Source: Pseudomonas wuhanensis
GTDB taxonomy: Bacteria; Pseudomonadota; Gammaproteobacteria; Pseudomonadales; Pseudomonadaceae
Direction of reading: 5' to 3'
Length of the DNA stretch: 64,000 nt
Assembly (NCBI RefSeq): GCF_030687395.1
Contig: NZ_CP117430.1
Location: forward strand, 4,712,001 to 4,776,000
A model generated the notes under the pieces. That model made no database searches, was not told the DNA's origin, and was given only the letters and a program-made list of their open reading frames with translations. The number at the start of each line of letters is the position of its first letter. Position 1 is the first letter of the stretch. Below, piece by piece: positions 46,426 to 55,931 of this stretch. The position numbers were made by a program, and so were the translations under genes.

Positions 46426-46911
46426 TCAGATACTCTCCAGTTCCGACCATTCTTCTTCGCTCATCATCTTGTCCAGTTCGACCAGAATCAGCAGTTCGTT
46501 GTTCTTGTTGCACACGCCTTGAATGAACTTGGCGGACTCTTCGTTACCGACGTTCGGCGCGGTCTCGATTTCCGACTGACGCAGGTAAACCACTTCAGCC
46601 ACGCTGTCGACCATGATCCCGACCACTTGCTTGTCGGCTTCGATGATGACGATGCGGGTGTTGTCGCTGATCTCGGCATTCATCAGGCCGAAGCGCTGAC
46701 GGGTGTCGATTACGGTGACCACGTTACCGCGCAGGTTGATGATGCCCAGCACGTAGCTCGGAGCACCCGGGACCGGGGCGATTTCGGTGTATCGCAGGAC
46801 TTCCTGAACGCGCATCACGTTGATGCCGTAGGTTTCGTTGTCCAGCTTGAAGGTTACCCATTGCAGGATCGGATCTTCAGAACCTTTTGCATTCGTCGCT
46901 TGATTACTCAT
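46426..46911 (-). CDS. cheW: Chemotaxis adaptor CheW
   Basis: Couples chemoreceptors to the CheA kinase in polar arrays. 161 residues from the ATG at 46911, which follows GAGGGG. Seen: WVTFKLDNETYGINVMRVQE, APSYVLGIINLRGNVVTVID, and VDSVAEVVYLRQSEIE, the canonical CheW beta-barrel segments. A longer in-frame start would add an unrelated basic stretch. Confidence 0.96.
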   Translation of the reverse strand: MSNQATNAKGSEDPILQWVTFKLDNETYGINVMRVQEVLRYTEIAPVPGAPSYVLGIINLRGNVVTVIDTRQRFGLMNAEISDNTRIVIIEADKQVVGIMVDSVAEVVYLRQSEIETAPNVGNEESAKFIQGVCNKNNELLILVELDKMMSEEEWSELESI

Positions 46912-47000
46912 ACCCTGACCCCTCGAAAAACCGCTTCTGGCGGCGTGTGTTCTGTGTGGCGGCATTCAACAATGCCGTCGCATGATTGTTATGTCGGCTG

Positions 47001-47897
47001 CTATGTCGATTTGTGTAGCGGCTTGCTGCCGCCCATGTGCTTTGCCCCGCCACTGGCGATCAACTCGGCCAATGCGGAGACGTCCAGCAATGCACACATG
47101 TGCTCAATCACCGTGCCGGCAAGCCATGGCCGCTGACCTCGATGACTTCTCCATTTGATTTCGTTCGGGTCCAGGCGCAATGAGCGGCTGACCTGATGCA
47201 CCGCCAGCCCCCACTCGTAGCCCTGCACCGAAATGACGTATTGCAGGCCCTGGCGGAAATCGTCGCGGTAGCGGTCGGGCATGACCCAGCGCGCAGTATC
47301 CAGGACTTTCAGATTGCCGGCCTGACTCGGCAGGATCCCGAGGAACCATTCCGGCTGACCGAACAGCGGCGTCAGCTCGTGACCGGCCAGCGAGTAGATC
47401 GAGCCCAGGCACACCAGCGGCACCGCCAGGGTCAAACCGGCGACATCGAACAGCAGGCATTCGAACGGCTCGGCAGCCCACGACGGTCGACCGTCGGTTT
47501 CCACCGGCGGCGGCGTATTGCTCGGCGGCAGATGGACTTCGACCACCGGCGGCACGAGGGTTTGCAGCAACGGTGCGAGGGTCGACACCGGCGCCAGAAT
47601 CGGTGCCGGTGCTTCTTCGGTCACCACCGGAACTTTTGCGACCGGAGCAACCAATGGCGCTGCGACGGGCGCAGCGGCCACAACAGACTTCTGCGCATCA
47701 CGCGCCTGCTCTTCAAGCACTGCGGCCTGGAACTCGTCCAGTGCCGCTTCGACCTCGATCGTTTCAACGACCTCAATGACTGCAGCCACCGCTTCGACTT
47801 CCAGCGGCAACTCTTCAGTCGCCTCCATCAGCAGGTTGTCCAGATAAGACTGGAGCGCCAATTGCGGACGCGAAGTGGTTTTCACCGGCCGATTCAT
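47001..47897 (-). CDS. parP: CheW-like polar-localisation protein ParP
   Basis: 298 residues. Seen: a variable N-terminal part with an acidic/Ala-Pro-rich region (about 25-140), then a CheW-like (AIF) domain (about 143-280) with FECLLFDVAGLTLAVPL, WFLGILPSQAGNLKVLDT and GYEWGLAVHQVSRSLRL. In Vibrio, ParP links the ParC ATPase to CheA and receptor arrays. The gene lies between parC and cheW, in the expected order. The start is one base after parC. Confidence 0.85.
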   Translation of the reverse strand: MNRPVKTTSRPQLALQSYLDNLLMEATEELPLEVEAVAAVIEVVETIEVEAALDEFQAAVLEEQARDAQKSVVAAAPVAAPLVAPVAKVPVVTEEAPAPILAPVSTLAPLLQTLVPPVVEVHLPPSNTPPPVETDGRPSWAAEPFECLLFDVAGLTLAVPLVCLGSIYSLAGHELTPLFGQPEWFLGILPSQAGNLKVLDTARWVMPDRYRDDFRQGLQYVISVQGYEWGLAVHQVSRSLRLDPNEIKWRSHRGQRPWLAGTVIEHMCALLDVSALAELIASGGAKHMGGSKPLHKST

Positions 47898-47898
47898 C

Positions 47899-48687
47899 TC
47901 AGGCCACCTGCGGAACGAGTTGTGCCGCCAGCAAATGCTTGAGCAATGCGCGATACGCCAGAACGCCGCGGCTCTTGCCGTCGAATTGCGAAGGCGTCAG
48001 CCCGGCCCGGCTCGCATCGCGCAGGCGCGTGTCGATTGGAATGTAGCCCTGCCAGATTTCCTCCGGGTATTTGTCGCGCAACACCCGAAGGGTGCCGAGG
48101 GACGCCTGGGTGCGGCGGTCGAACAGGGTTGGAATGATGGTGAACGGCAACGCCACTTTGCGTGAGCGGTTGATCATCGCCAAGGTGTTGACCATGCGCT
48201 CCAGGCCTTTGACGGCCAGATGCTCGGTCTGCACCGGAATCACCAACTGCTGGCTGGCCGCCAATGCATTGACCATCAGCACGCCGAGCAAAGGCGGGCT
48301 GTCGATCACAGCGTAATCGAAGTCCTGCCACAACTGCGCCAGGCTCTTGGCGATCACCAGGCCCAAACCACTCTGCCCCGGCGACTGGCGCTCAAGGGTT
48401 GCCAGCGCGGTGCTCGATGGCAACAGGGAAATGCGTTCGTCACTGGTGGGCATCAGCAACTGACCGGGCAAGCCTTGCGGCACGCTGCCCTTGTGCAAAA
48501 ACAGGTCGTAGCTGCTGTGTTCCAGGCTGTCGGGGTCGTAACCGAAGTAGCTGGTCATGGAGCCGTGGGGGTCGAGATCGACCACAACCACGCGCTTGCC
48601 CGCCTCAGCCAGCAAACCGGCTAAAGCGATGGAGGAAGTGGTTTTACCGACACCACCCTTTTGATTGGCGACTGCCCAGACTCTCAT
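47899..48687 (-). CDS. parC: ParA-like ATPase ParC for chemotaxis array positioning
   Basis: MinD/ParA ATPase that places chemotaxis arrays at the cell pole in polarly flagellated gammaproteobacteria. 262 residues. Seen: deviant Walker A NQKGGVGKTTSSIALAG (about 8-24), VVVDLDPHGSMTSYFG, and Walker B-like YAVIDSPPLLGVL. It sits inside the che operon rather than next to the chromosomal parB, so it is not the segregation ParA. Not to be confused with topoisomerase IV ParC. Confidence 0.9.
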   Translation of the reverse strand: MRVWAVANQKGGVGKTTSSIALAGLLAEAGKRVVVVDLDPHGSMTSYFGYDPDSLEHSSYDLFLHKGSVPQGLPGQLLMPTSDERISLLPSSTALATLERQSPGQSGLGLVIAKSLAQLWQDFDYAVIDSPPLLGVLMVNALAASQQLVIPVQTEHLAVKGLERMVNTLAMINRSRKVALPFTIIPTLFDRRTQASLGTLRVLRDKYPEEIWQGYIPIDTRLRDASRAGLTPSQFDGKSRGVLAYRALLKHLLAAQLVPQVA

Positions 48688-48730
48688 TCGGATTGTTCCT
48701 CCCGGTCGAAAAGGTCGACCGAGAAATAGC

Positions 48731-49624
48731 TCAACGTATTAATGCGGGTGACGGAGAATTGACGGCGCTCTCTCGTCCCGGCGACTTGACCGGAGCCGGT
48801 GCAGTTTGTGTGCCAGCCCGCTTCAACGCAGCATCCGGTTGTGCATGAGCCGTTCCGGTACCGGTGAGGCTGCGGCGTACATCGAGATTTCGTGAAACCA
48901 CCAGCACCACCCGACGGTTACGCGCCCGGCCTTCGGCAGTGGCGTTATTGGCCACCGGCTGGAACTCACCGTAACCCACCGACGCCAGACGACCGGGGTT
49001 CACACCCTGCATCGCCAGCATGCGCACGATGCTCGCCGAACGCGCCGAGGACAGCTCCCAGTTGGTCGGGTATTGCGCAGTGCGGATCGGCTGATCGTCG
49101 GTGAAGCCTTCGACGTGGATCGGGTTATCGAACGGCCTGAGGATCGCGGCGACCTTGTCGATGATGTTGAAGGCGATGTCGCTGGGCATGGCGTCGCCGC
49201 TGCCGAACAACAGGCTGGAATTGAGCTCGATCTCGACCCACAACTCATTGCCGCGCACGGTCATCTGGTTGGAGCTGATCAAGTCGCCGAACGCCGCGCT
49301 GATGTCATCGGCAATGCTCTTGAGCGGATCGTTGGCAGCCTGAGCGATGCCGGCGTCGATCTGTTCGCTGTCCTTGACCAGCGGCTTGGCCGGGGTCACG
49401 GTCTTCGGTCGCTCTTCGCCGATAGGAATCGGCTTGAGGGCGCGATCGGAATCGGTAAACACCCCGATCAACGCCTCGGAAATGATCTTGTACTTGCCTT
49501 CGTTGATCGAAGAAATCGAGTACATCACCACGAAGAAAGCGAACAGCAACGTAATGAAGTCGGCATAGGAAACCAGCCAGCGTTCATGGTTTACGTGTTC
49601 TTCAGGTTGCCTGCGACGTGCCAT
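48731..49624 (-). CDS. motD: Flagellar motor stator protein MotD
   Basis: MotB-type stator subunit anchoring the MotC channel to peptidoglycan. 297 residues. Seen: a single membrane helix with the proton-path Asp22 in YADFITLLFAFFVVMY, then an OmpA-like peptidoglycan-binding domain (about 130-250) with IHVEGFTDDQPI, WELSSARSASIVRML and GYGEFQPVANNATAEGRARN. The tail is longer than in MotB, Ala/Pro-rich. Pairs with motC 15 bp upstream. Confidence 0.93.
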   Translation of the reverse strand: MARRRQPEEHVNHERWLVSYADFITLLFAFFVVMYSISSINEGKYKIISEALIGVFTDSDRALKPIPIGEERPKTVTPAKPLVKDSEQIDAGIAQAANDPLKSIADDISAAFGDLISSNQMTVRGNELWVEIELNSSLLFGSGDAMPSDIAFNIIDKVAAILRPFDNPIHVEGFTDDQPIRTAQYPTNWELSSARSASIVRMLAMQGVNPGRLASVGYGEFQPVANNATAEGRARNRRVVLVVSRNLDVRRSLTGTGTAHAQPDAALKRAGTQTAPAPVKSPGRESAVNSPSPALIR

Positions 49625-49639
49625 GGCCCATTTCCCCCA

Positions 49640-50380
49640 TCAATCCATGAAGCCCTGAAGCTTCAACTCGATAGAGCGAGGGTTTTCACCTTCGGCGATC
49701 GACAGAATTCCTTCCAGCAACATCTCGCGATAACGCGACTGGCGCAACGCGATGGACTTGAGCTTGGCGGCAATCGGCAGCAGCACCAGGTTGGCACTGG
49801 CCACGCCGTAGATGGTGGCGACGAAGGCGACGGCAATGCCGCTACCCAGTTGCGACGGATCGGCCAGGTTGCCCATGACGTGGATCAGGCCCATCACCGC
49901 ACCGATGATGCCGATGGTCGGCGCGTAGCCGCCCATGCTTTCAAAGACTTTCGCGGCTTCGATGTCGCGGCTTTCCTGGGTGTAGAAATCCACTTCCAGA
50001 ATGCTGCGAATGGCTTCCGGCTCGGCGCCGTCCACCAGCAATTGCAGGCCTTTGCGTGAGTAGCTGTCGGGTTCGGCGTCGGCCACCCCTTCCAGTCCGA
50101 GCAAACCTTCCTTACGGGCGGTCAGGCTCCAGTTCACTACGCGATCGATACCGCCGGCCAGGTCCACGCGCGGTGGAAACAGGATCCAGCCCAGAATCTG
50201 CATCGCGCGCTTGAAAGCGCTCATCGGCGATTGCAGCAGCGCCGCACCGACGGTGCCGCCAATGACAATCAACGCAGCCGGACCGTTGGCCAGTGCGCCG
50301 AGGTGACCGCCTTCAAGGTAGTTGCCGCCGATGATGGCGACGAACGCCATGATGATCCCGATAAGGCTTAGTACATCCAT
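49640..50380 (-). CDS. motC: Flagellar motor stator protein MotC
   Basis: MotA-type proton channel subunit of the second stator, used for swarming or viscous media in P. aeruginosa. 246 residues. Seen: four helices, GGNYLEGGHLGALANGPA, the cytoplasmic loop and GGYAPTIGIIGAVMGLIHVM with the conserved prolines, then GIAVAFVATIYGVASANL. The ATG at 50380 overlaps the cheB stop (ATGA). Confidence 0.94.
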   Translation of the reverse strand: MDVLSLIGIIMAFVAIIGGNYLEGGHLGALANGPAALIVIGGTVGAALLQSPMSAFKRAMQILGWILFPPRVDLAGGIDRVVNWSLTARKEGLLGLEGVADAEPDSYSRKGLQLLVDGAEPEAIRSILEVDFYTQESRDIEAAKVFESMGGYAPTIGIIGAVMGLIHVMGNLADPSQLGSGIAVAFVATIYGVASANLVLLPIAAKLKSIALRQSRYREMLLEGILSIAEGENPRSIELKLQGFMD

Positions 50381-51510
50381 CAGAGGCAAGCCTCAACCAG
50401 ATGCTTGCCGATATCGTCCAGGCTGTACACCGCGTCCGCGAGCTCGGCTTTGACGATCGCCATTGGCATGCCGTAGATCACGCAGCTGGCTTCATCCTGA
50501 GCCCAGATCGCACTGCCGCCTTGCTTGAGCAGACGCGCGCCTTCGCGACCGTCGGCGCCCATGCCGGTCAGTACCACCGCCAGAACTTTGTCGCCGTAGG
50601 ACTTGGCCGCGGAACCGAAGGTGATGTCCACGCACGGTTTGTAGTTCAGACGTTCGTCGCCCGGCAGGATTTTCACCGCGCCACGGCCGTCGATCATCAT
50701 TTGCTTGCCACCCGGAGCCAGCAGCGCCAGGCCCGGACGCAGGATGTCGCCATCCTCGGCTTCCTTGACGCTGATGCGGCACAGCTTGTCCAGACGCTCG
50801 GCGAAAGCTTTGGTGAAGGCTGCAGGCATGTGTTGGATCAACACGATCGGGGCCGGGAAATTGGCCGGCAACTGCGTCAGCACCCGTTGCAGGGCAACCG
50901 GGCCACCGGTGGAGGTGCCGATGGCGACCAGTTTGTAGGCTTTGCGTTTCGGTGCCGGAGACGACGGCGTCGCTGCATGGGTGCGAGCCGGAATCGGTGC
51001 CGGTGCCGGACGCGCAGGCGCGCTGCTGCCGTAGTTGCTGACGCTCGAAGGCGCAGGCGTCGAGGCTGGCGCAGCCACCGGGGCCGGGGTGCTGTAAGTA
51101 CTGGCGCGACGATTACTGCGCGAGATGCTGAGAATCTTCTCGCACAGCAGTTGCTTGACCTTCTCCGGGTTACGGGAGATGTCTTCGAAGTTCTTTGGCA
51201 GGAAGTCCACCGCGCCGGCGTCCAGCGCATCGAGGGTAACCCGCGCGCCTTCGTGAGTCAGCGAGGAGAACATCAATACCGGGGTCGGGCAGCGCTGCAT
51301 GATGTGCCGCACTGCCGTGATGCCATCCATCATCGGCATCTCGTAGTCCATGGTGATCACGTCTGGCTTGAGGGCCAGTGCCTGATCAATCGCCTCTTTG
51401 CCGTTGGTCGCCGTACCGACGACCTGGATATTCGAATCCGCTGAAAGAATTTCCGAGACGCGGCGGCGGAAAAACCCCGAATCGTCCACCACCAGGACTT
51501 TGACTGCCAT
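50380..51510 (-). CDS. cheB: Chemotaxis methylesterase/deamidase CheB
   Basis: Removes methyl groups from chemoreceptors after phosphorylation by CheA, giving adaptation. 376 residues from the ATG at 51510. Seen: receiver domain with [10 protein letters not shown] and phospho-acceptor Asp55 in [13 protein letters not shown], an Ala/Pro/Ser-rich linker (about 145-200), and the esterase domain with catalytic Ser in [12 protein letters not shown], His in [12 protein letters not shown] and Asp in [10 protein letters not shown]. The linker is longer than in E. coli. Confidence 0.96.
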   Translation of the reverse strand: MAVKVLVVDDSGFFRRRVSEILSADSNIQVVGTATNGKEAIDQALALKPDVITMDYEMPMMDGITAVRHIMQRCPTPVLMFSSLTHEGARVTLDALDAGAVDFLPKNFEDISRNPEKVKQLLCEKILSISRSNRRASTYSTPAPVAAPASTPAPSSVSNYGSSAPARPAPAPIPARTHAATPSSPAPKRKAYKLVAIGTSTGGPVALQRVLTQLPANFPAPIVLIQHMPAAFTKAFAERLDKLCRISVKEAEDGDILRPGLALLAPGGKQMMIDGRGAVKILPGDERLNYKPCVDITFGSAAKSYGDKVLAVVLTGMGADGREGARLLKQGGSAIWAQDEASCVIYGMPMAIVKAELADAVYSLDDIGKHLVEACL

Positions 51511-51559
51511 AAACACTCCGTTAGACGGGGCGAGGCTCAGTCGCCCCGCTCCCCCAGAA

Positions 51560-53803
51560 TCAAATACGCCGTGCGGCGTAACGCTTGAGCATGCTCGGAA
51601 CATCGAGAATCAGCGCAATGCGGCCGTCACCGGTGATGGTGGCGCCGGACATGCCCGGGGTTCCCTGAAGCATTTTGCCCAATGGCTTGATGACCACTTC
51701 TTCCTGGCCCACCAACTGATCGACGACGAAGCCGATCCGCTGGGTGCCCACCGAAAGGATCACCACATGGCCCTCGCGCTGCTCTTCGTGAGCGGCGGAG
51801 CTGACCAGCCAGCGTTTGAGGTAGAACAGAGGCAGCGCCTTGTCCCGCACGATCACCACTTCCTGGCCGTCCACCACGTTGGTGCGTGACAGGTCGAGGT
51901 GGAAGATCTCGTTGACGTTCACCAGCGGGAACGCGAACGCCTGGTTGCCGAGCATGACCATCAGCGTCGGCATGATCGCCAGGGTCAACGGGACCTTGAT
52001 GACGATCTTCGAGCCTTTGCCCTTGGTCGAGTAGATATTGATGGTGCCGTTGAGCTGGGCGATCTTGGTTTTCACCACGTCCATGCCCACGCCACGACCG
52101 GACACGTCGGAAATCTCGGTCTTGGTCGAGAAACCCGGAGCGAAGATCAGGTTGAAGCAATCGGACTCGCTGAGACGGTCCGCCGCATCCTTGTCCATCA
52201 GGCCTTTCTTCACGGCGATACCGCGCAGAACATCGGCGTCCATACCCTTGCCGTCATCGGAGATGGACAGCAGGATGTGGTCGCCTTCCTGTTCAGCGGA
52301 CAGGATCACCTTGCCGCTGCGGGGCTTGCCCATCGCTTCGCGATCAGCCGGCTCTTCGATACCGTGGTCGACCGAGTTGCGCACCAAGTGGACCAGCGGG
52401 TCGGCCAGGGCCTCGACGAGGTTCTTGTCGAGGTCGGTTTCTTCGCCGACCAACTCCAGGTTGATCTCTTTCTTGAGCTGGCGAGCCAGGTCGCGAACCA
52501 GACGCGGGAAGCGCCCGAAGACTTTCTTGATCGGTTGCATCCGAGTCTTCATGACCGCGGTCTGCAGGTCGGCCGTGACCACGTCGAGGTTCGACACGGC
52601 CTTGGACATGGCTTCATCACCGCTGTTGAGGCCCAGACGGACCAGACGGTTACGCACCAGTACCAACTCGCCGACCATGTTCATGATTTCGTCGAGACGC
52701 GCGGTATCGACCCGCACGGTGGTCTCGGCTTCGCTGGCCGGTTTTTCTGGTGGCGGCGCGGCCGGGGCACGGGCAGGAGCCGGTGCAGCAGCGGCGGCCG
52801 GTTTCGCCGATTCGACTTTTGGCTCGGGCGCTTTGGCCACAGGTTTCGCAGCCGGTGCTGGCGCCTTGGCGACAGGAGCAGAAATCACTGCGCCAGTGCC
52901 AACCTCGGTGAACTTGCCTTTGCCATGCAATTCGTCGAGCAGCGATTCGAACTCATGATCGGAGATCAGATCGTCGCCGGCCGCTTTAGCGGTTGGCGCA
53001 GCCGGGGTCGGAGCCGAAGCAATCGCCGACTCCAATGCATCGACGGCAAAGTTGCCTTTGCCGTGCAACTGATCGAGCAGTGCCTCGAACTCGTCGTCGG
53101 TGATGTCGGAGCTGTCGCCTGCCGCTTTCGGGGCAGCCGGTGTGGTAGGCGCTGCGACCACGGCATCGGCGGCGAACTGGCCTTTGCCGTGCAATTGATC
53201 GAGCAACGACTCGAACTCGGCATCGGTGATTTCGTCGCTGGCAGCCGCATCGGTGGCAGGCAGCGGAGCAACCGCGGGAGCTTCGGCCTGGGCCTTGACG
53301 GCGTTCAGCGAGTCCAGCAGTTGTTCGAATTCGTTATCGGTAATGTCGCCTGAATCGCTTTCAGCGGCAGGCTCTTGCACCGCTTCAGCAACAGGCGCCG
53401 CTTCGTCGGCAGTTTGCGGCTCGGCCAGACGGGCAAGAGCAGCCAGCAATTCAGGCGTGGCAGCCGTGATCGGGCTGCGCTCGCGGACTTCGCTGAACAT
53501 GCTGTTCACCGCGTCCAGTGCTTCGAGAACCACGTCCATCAGTTCCGAGTCGACGCGTCGTTCACCCTTGCGCAGGATGTCGAACACGTTCTCGGCGATG
53601 TGACAGCACTCCACCAGCTCGTTGAGCTGGAGGAAGCCGGCGCCCCCTTTTACAGTGTGAAAACCGCGAAAAATTGCATTGAGCAAGTCCGCATCATCCG
53701 GTCGGCTTTCCAGCTCGACCAGCTGTTCGGATAGTTGCTCTAGAATCTCGCCGGCCTCAACCAGGAAATCCTGAAGGATCTCTTCATCGGCGCCGAAGCT
53801 CAT
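51560..53803 (-). CDS. cheA: Chemotaxis histidine kinase CheA, with repeated linker motif
   Basis: Kinase that phosphorylates CheY and CheB. 747 residues. Seen: HPt (P1) with phospho-His49 in [14 protein letters not shown], a long Ala/Pro linker (about 110-360), dimerisation P3 with [18 protein letters not shown], ATPase P4 with [19 protein letters not shown] and [12 protein letters not shown], and the CheW-like P5. I see no globular P2 domain. Instead the linker holds four copies of ITDxEFExLLDxL-type sequence (about 152-167, 190-210, 232-252, 277-298), most ending LHGKG-x-F. These resemble the CheZ tail; see findings. Confidence 0.96.
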   Translation of the reverse strand: MSFGADEEILQDFLVEAGEILEQLSEQLVELESRPDDADLLNAIFRGFHTVKGGAGFLQLNELVECCHIAENVFDILRKGERRVDSELMDVVLEALDAVNSMFSEVRERSPITAATPELLAALARLAEPQTADEAAPVAEAVQEPAAESDSGDITDNEFEQLLDSLNAVKAQAEAPAVAPLPATDAAASDEITDAEFESLLDQLHGKGQFAADAVVAAPTTPAAPKAAGDSSDITDDEFEALLDQLHGKGNFAVDALESAIASAPTPAAPTAKAAGDDLISDHEFESLLDELHGKGKFTEVGTGAVISAPVAKAPAPAAKPVAKAPEPKVESAKPAAAAAPAPARAPAAPPPEKPASEAETTVRVDTARLDEIMNMVGELVLVRNRLVRLGLNSGDEAMSKAVSNLDVVTADLQTAVMKTRMQPIKKVFGRFPRLVRDLARQLKKEINLELVGEETDLDKNLVEALADPLVHLVRNSVDHGIEEPADREAMGKPRSGKVILSAEQEGDHILLSISDDGKGMDADVLRGIAVKKGLMDKDAADRLSESDCFNLIFAPGFSTKTEISDVSGRGVGMDVVKTKIAQLNGTINIYSTKGKGSKIVIKVPLTLAIMPTLMVMLGNQAFAFPLVNVNEIFHLDLSRTNVVDGQEVVIVRDKALPLFYLKRWLVSSAAHEEQREGHVVILSVGTQRIGFVVDQLVGQEEVVIKPLGKMLQGTPGMSGATITGDGRIALILDVPSMLKRYAARRI

Positions 53804-53840
53804 TAAGGGGGTGCTCCTACAGGTCTAAAAACCCAGAAAA

Positions 53841-54629
53841 CTAAAATCCAAGACTGGATAGCAAATCGTCCACATCGTCCTGACCGGACACAACATCTTC
53901 TCTTTTATCGGCATGAATCTGCGGACCTTCACCCTGCGAGAGATGTTTTTGTGGATCTTTTTCAGCCAGCATCGCTTCACGGTCATGTTCGATACCCGCA
54001 AAGCGGTCTACCTGACTGGCCATGAGCACGAGCTTGAGCAGATTGCTTTCAACTTCGGTGACCAATTGGGTCACGCGCTTGATCACCTGACCGGTGAGGT
54101 CCTGGTAATCCTGGGCCAGCAGAATGTCGTTGAGGTTGCTCGACACGACGCGGTTGTCTTCGCTGCTGCGTGTCAGGAAACCGTCGACCCGCCGGGCCAG
54201 TTCGCGGAACTCTTCAGCCCCGACTTCGCGACGCATGAACCGTCCCCAATCCGTGCTCAGTGCCTGAGCTTCGTCGCTCAGGCTGTTGATCAGCGGCGTG
54301 GCGTTTTCCACCAGGTCCATGGTGCGGTTGGCCGCGGCCTCGGTCAGCTTGACCACATAACCCAGGCGCTCGGTGGCATCCGTGATCTGAGACACTTCCT
54401 CGGCTTGCGGCATGTGCGGGTCAATCTGGAAATTGACGATCGCGCTATGCAGCTCGCGGGTGAGCTTGCCAACTTCCTGGTACAGGCCGCGGTCACGGGT
54501 CTGGTTGAGCTCATGGATCAGTTGCACAGCGTCGCCGAACCTGCCTTTTTCAAGGCTATCGACCAGTTCGACCGCGTGTTTTTTCAGGGTCGACTCGAAA
54601 TCGCCCTGTGAAGATTCTTTATGCTCCAT
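53841..54629 (-). CDS. cheZ: CheY-phosphate phosphatase CheZ
   Basis: Dephosphorylates CheY-P to end the motor-switch signal. 262 residues. Seen: a long four-helix-bundle core, the active segment LAQDYQDLTGQVIKRV (about 171-186) bearing the catalytic Gln, and a disordered linker to the C-terminal CheY-docking peptide DDVDDLLSSLGF, nearly identical to that of E. coli. Lies 22 bp after cheY. Confidence 0.96.
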   Translation of the reverse strand: MEHKESSQGDFESTLKKHAVELVDSLEKGRFGDAVQLIHELNQTRDRGLYQEVGKLTRELHSAIVNFQIDPHMPQAEEVSQITDATERLGYVVKLTEAAANRTMDLVENATPLINSLSDEAQALSTDWGRFMRREVGAEEFRELARRVDGFLTRSSEDNRVVSSNLNDILLAQDYQDLTGQVIKRVTQLVTEVESNLLKLVLMASQVDRFAGIEHDREAMLAEKDPQKHLSQGEGPQIHADKREDVVSGQDDVDDLLSSLGF

Positions 54630-54651
54630 AGCTCCCCCGTGGCGCAGTACA

Positions 54652-55023
54652 TCAACCGATGCGTTCGAAAATCTTCTCGATTTTTTCTTTCAACGCCTGG
54701 GCTGTGAAGGGTTTGACCACATAGCCGTTAACACCGGCCTGGGCCGCTTCGATGATTTGCTCGCGCTTGGCTTCAGCGGTCACCATCAGCACCGGCAGGT
54801 GCTTGAGCTTTTCATCGGCGCGCACGTGACGCAGCAGATCGATACCGGTCATGCCAGGCATGTTCCAGTCCGTTACCAGAAAGTCGATGCTCCCGCTGTT
54901 GAGAACCGGAATGGCAGTGATGCCATCATCAGCCTCGACCGTGTTGGTGAACCCAAGGTCACGCAACAGGTTTTTTATGATCCGCCGCATCGTTGAGAAG
55001 TCATCAACGATGAGGATTTTCAT
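54652..55023 (-). CDS. cheY: Chemotaxis response regulator CheY
   Basis: Diffusible signal that binds the flagellar switch when phosphorylated. 123 residues from the ATG at 55023. Seen: acidic pocket [14 protein letters not shown] (Asp7, Asp8), phospho-acceptor Asp52 in [12 protein letters not shown], switch residues in [10 protein letters not shown] and YVVKPFTAQ. The preceding in-frame GTG would add eight residues not seen in CheY. Confidence 0.97.
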   Translation of the reverse strand: MKILIVDDFSTMRRIIKNLLRDLGFTNTVEADDGITAIPVLNSGSIDFLVTDWNMPGMTGIDLLRHVRADEKLKHLPVLMVTAEAKREQIIEAAQAGVNGYVVKPFTAQALKEKIEKIFERIG

Positions 55024-55190
55024 GTTCTTGTCCAATTCGACCTCCAAGCAGTCTTAAACGCGCCCAGCACCTGGACGCGCCATTTCAATCAATCCGGCAA
55101 AGCACTCAATGACTGTCTGGAGCACAACAGATCGAGACCGGCGCAGTTCAACACCACACCAGCTCCATTCGCAGTGTCCCCACACTGCCT

Positions 55191-55931
55191 TCAGCGCGCT
55201 CGCCACTCCCCCAAACGCCCCCGCAAACGGGCCGCGCACTGGCTGTGTAACTGGCTGACCCGCGATTCGCTGACCCCCAGGACCTCGCCGATTTCCTTGA
55301 GATTCAACTCTTCGTCGTAGTACAGCGCCAACACCAGTCGCTCACGCTCCGGCAAATTGGCAATCGCGTCCGCCAGCGCCGCCTGGAAGCGTTCATCTTC
55401 CAGATCGCGTGACGGCTCGAGATGAGCACTGGCGCCATCCTCATGCAGCCCTTCGTGTTCGCCGTCCTGCAACAGATCGTCGAAACTGAATAACCGGCTG
55501 CCCAAGGTGTCGTTCAAAATCCCGTAATAATCGTCGAGACTCAATTGGAGTTCGGCCGCAACTTCGTGATCTTTAGCGTCACGGCCGGTTTTAGCTTCAA
55601 TCGAGCGAATCGCGTCGCTGACCATGCGGGTATTGCGGTGAACCGAACGTGGCGCCCAGTCCCCCTTGCGCACTTCATCGAGCATCGCGCCGCGGATTCG
55701 AATGCCCGCGTACGTCTCGAAACTCGCGCCTTTGCTGGCGTCGTATTTGGTTGATACTTCAAGCAGGCCGATCATCCCGGCCTGGATCAGGTCTTCGACC
55801 TGGACGCTGGCCGGCAAACGCGCCAGCAAGTGGTAGGCAATGCGTTTGACCAGTGGCGCGTAACGCTCGATCAGCTCGTACTGCGCGTCACGTGCCGACT
55901 TCTTGTAGAGGTTGTAGCCACTGGCTGTCAT
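55191..55931 (-). CDS. fliA: Flagellar sigma factor FliA (sigma28)
   Basis: Directs transcription of late flagellar and chemotaxis genes. 246 residues from the ATG at 55931. Seen: region 2 with VKRIAYHLLARLPASVQVED and IQAGMIGLLE, GIRIRGAMLDEVRKGDWAPR, and region 4 with LPERERLVLALYYDEELNL and GVSESRVSQLHSQ. The ATG overlaps the fleN stop (ATGA). Downstream lies 167 bp before cheY, with no clear sigma28 promoter found by eye. Confidence 0.97.
   Translation of the reverse strand: MTASGYNLYKKSARDAQYELIERYAPLVKRIAYHLLARLPASVQVEDLIQAGMIGLLEVSTKYDASKGASFETYAGIRIRGAMLDEVRKGDWAPRSVHRNTRMVSDAIRSIEAKTGRDAKDHEVAAELQLSLDDYYGILNDTLGSRLFSFDDLLQDGEHEGLHEDGASAHLEPSRDLEDERFQAALADAIANLPERERLVLALYYDEELNLKEIGEVLGVSESRVSQLHSQCAARLRGRLGEWRAR

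Noticed and set aside
55024..55190. Possible sigma28 promoter before cheY (GCCGGATT near the middle of the gap).
   Set aside because: No matching -35 element at the right spacing, so I do not call it.
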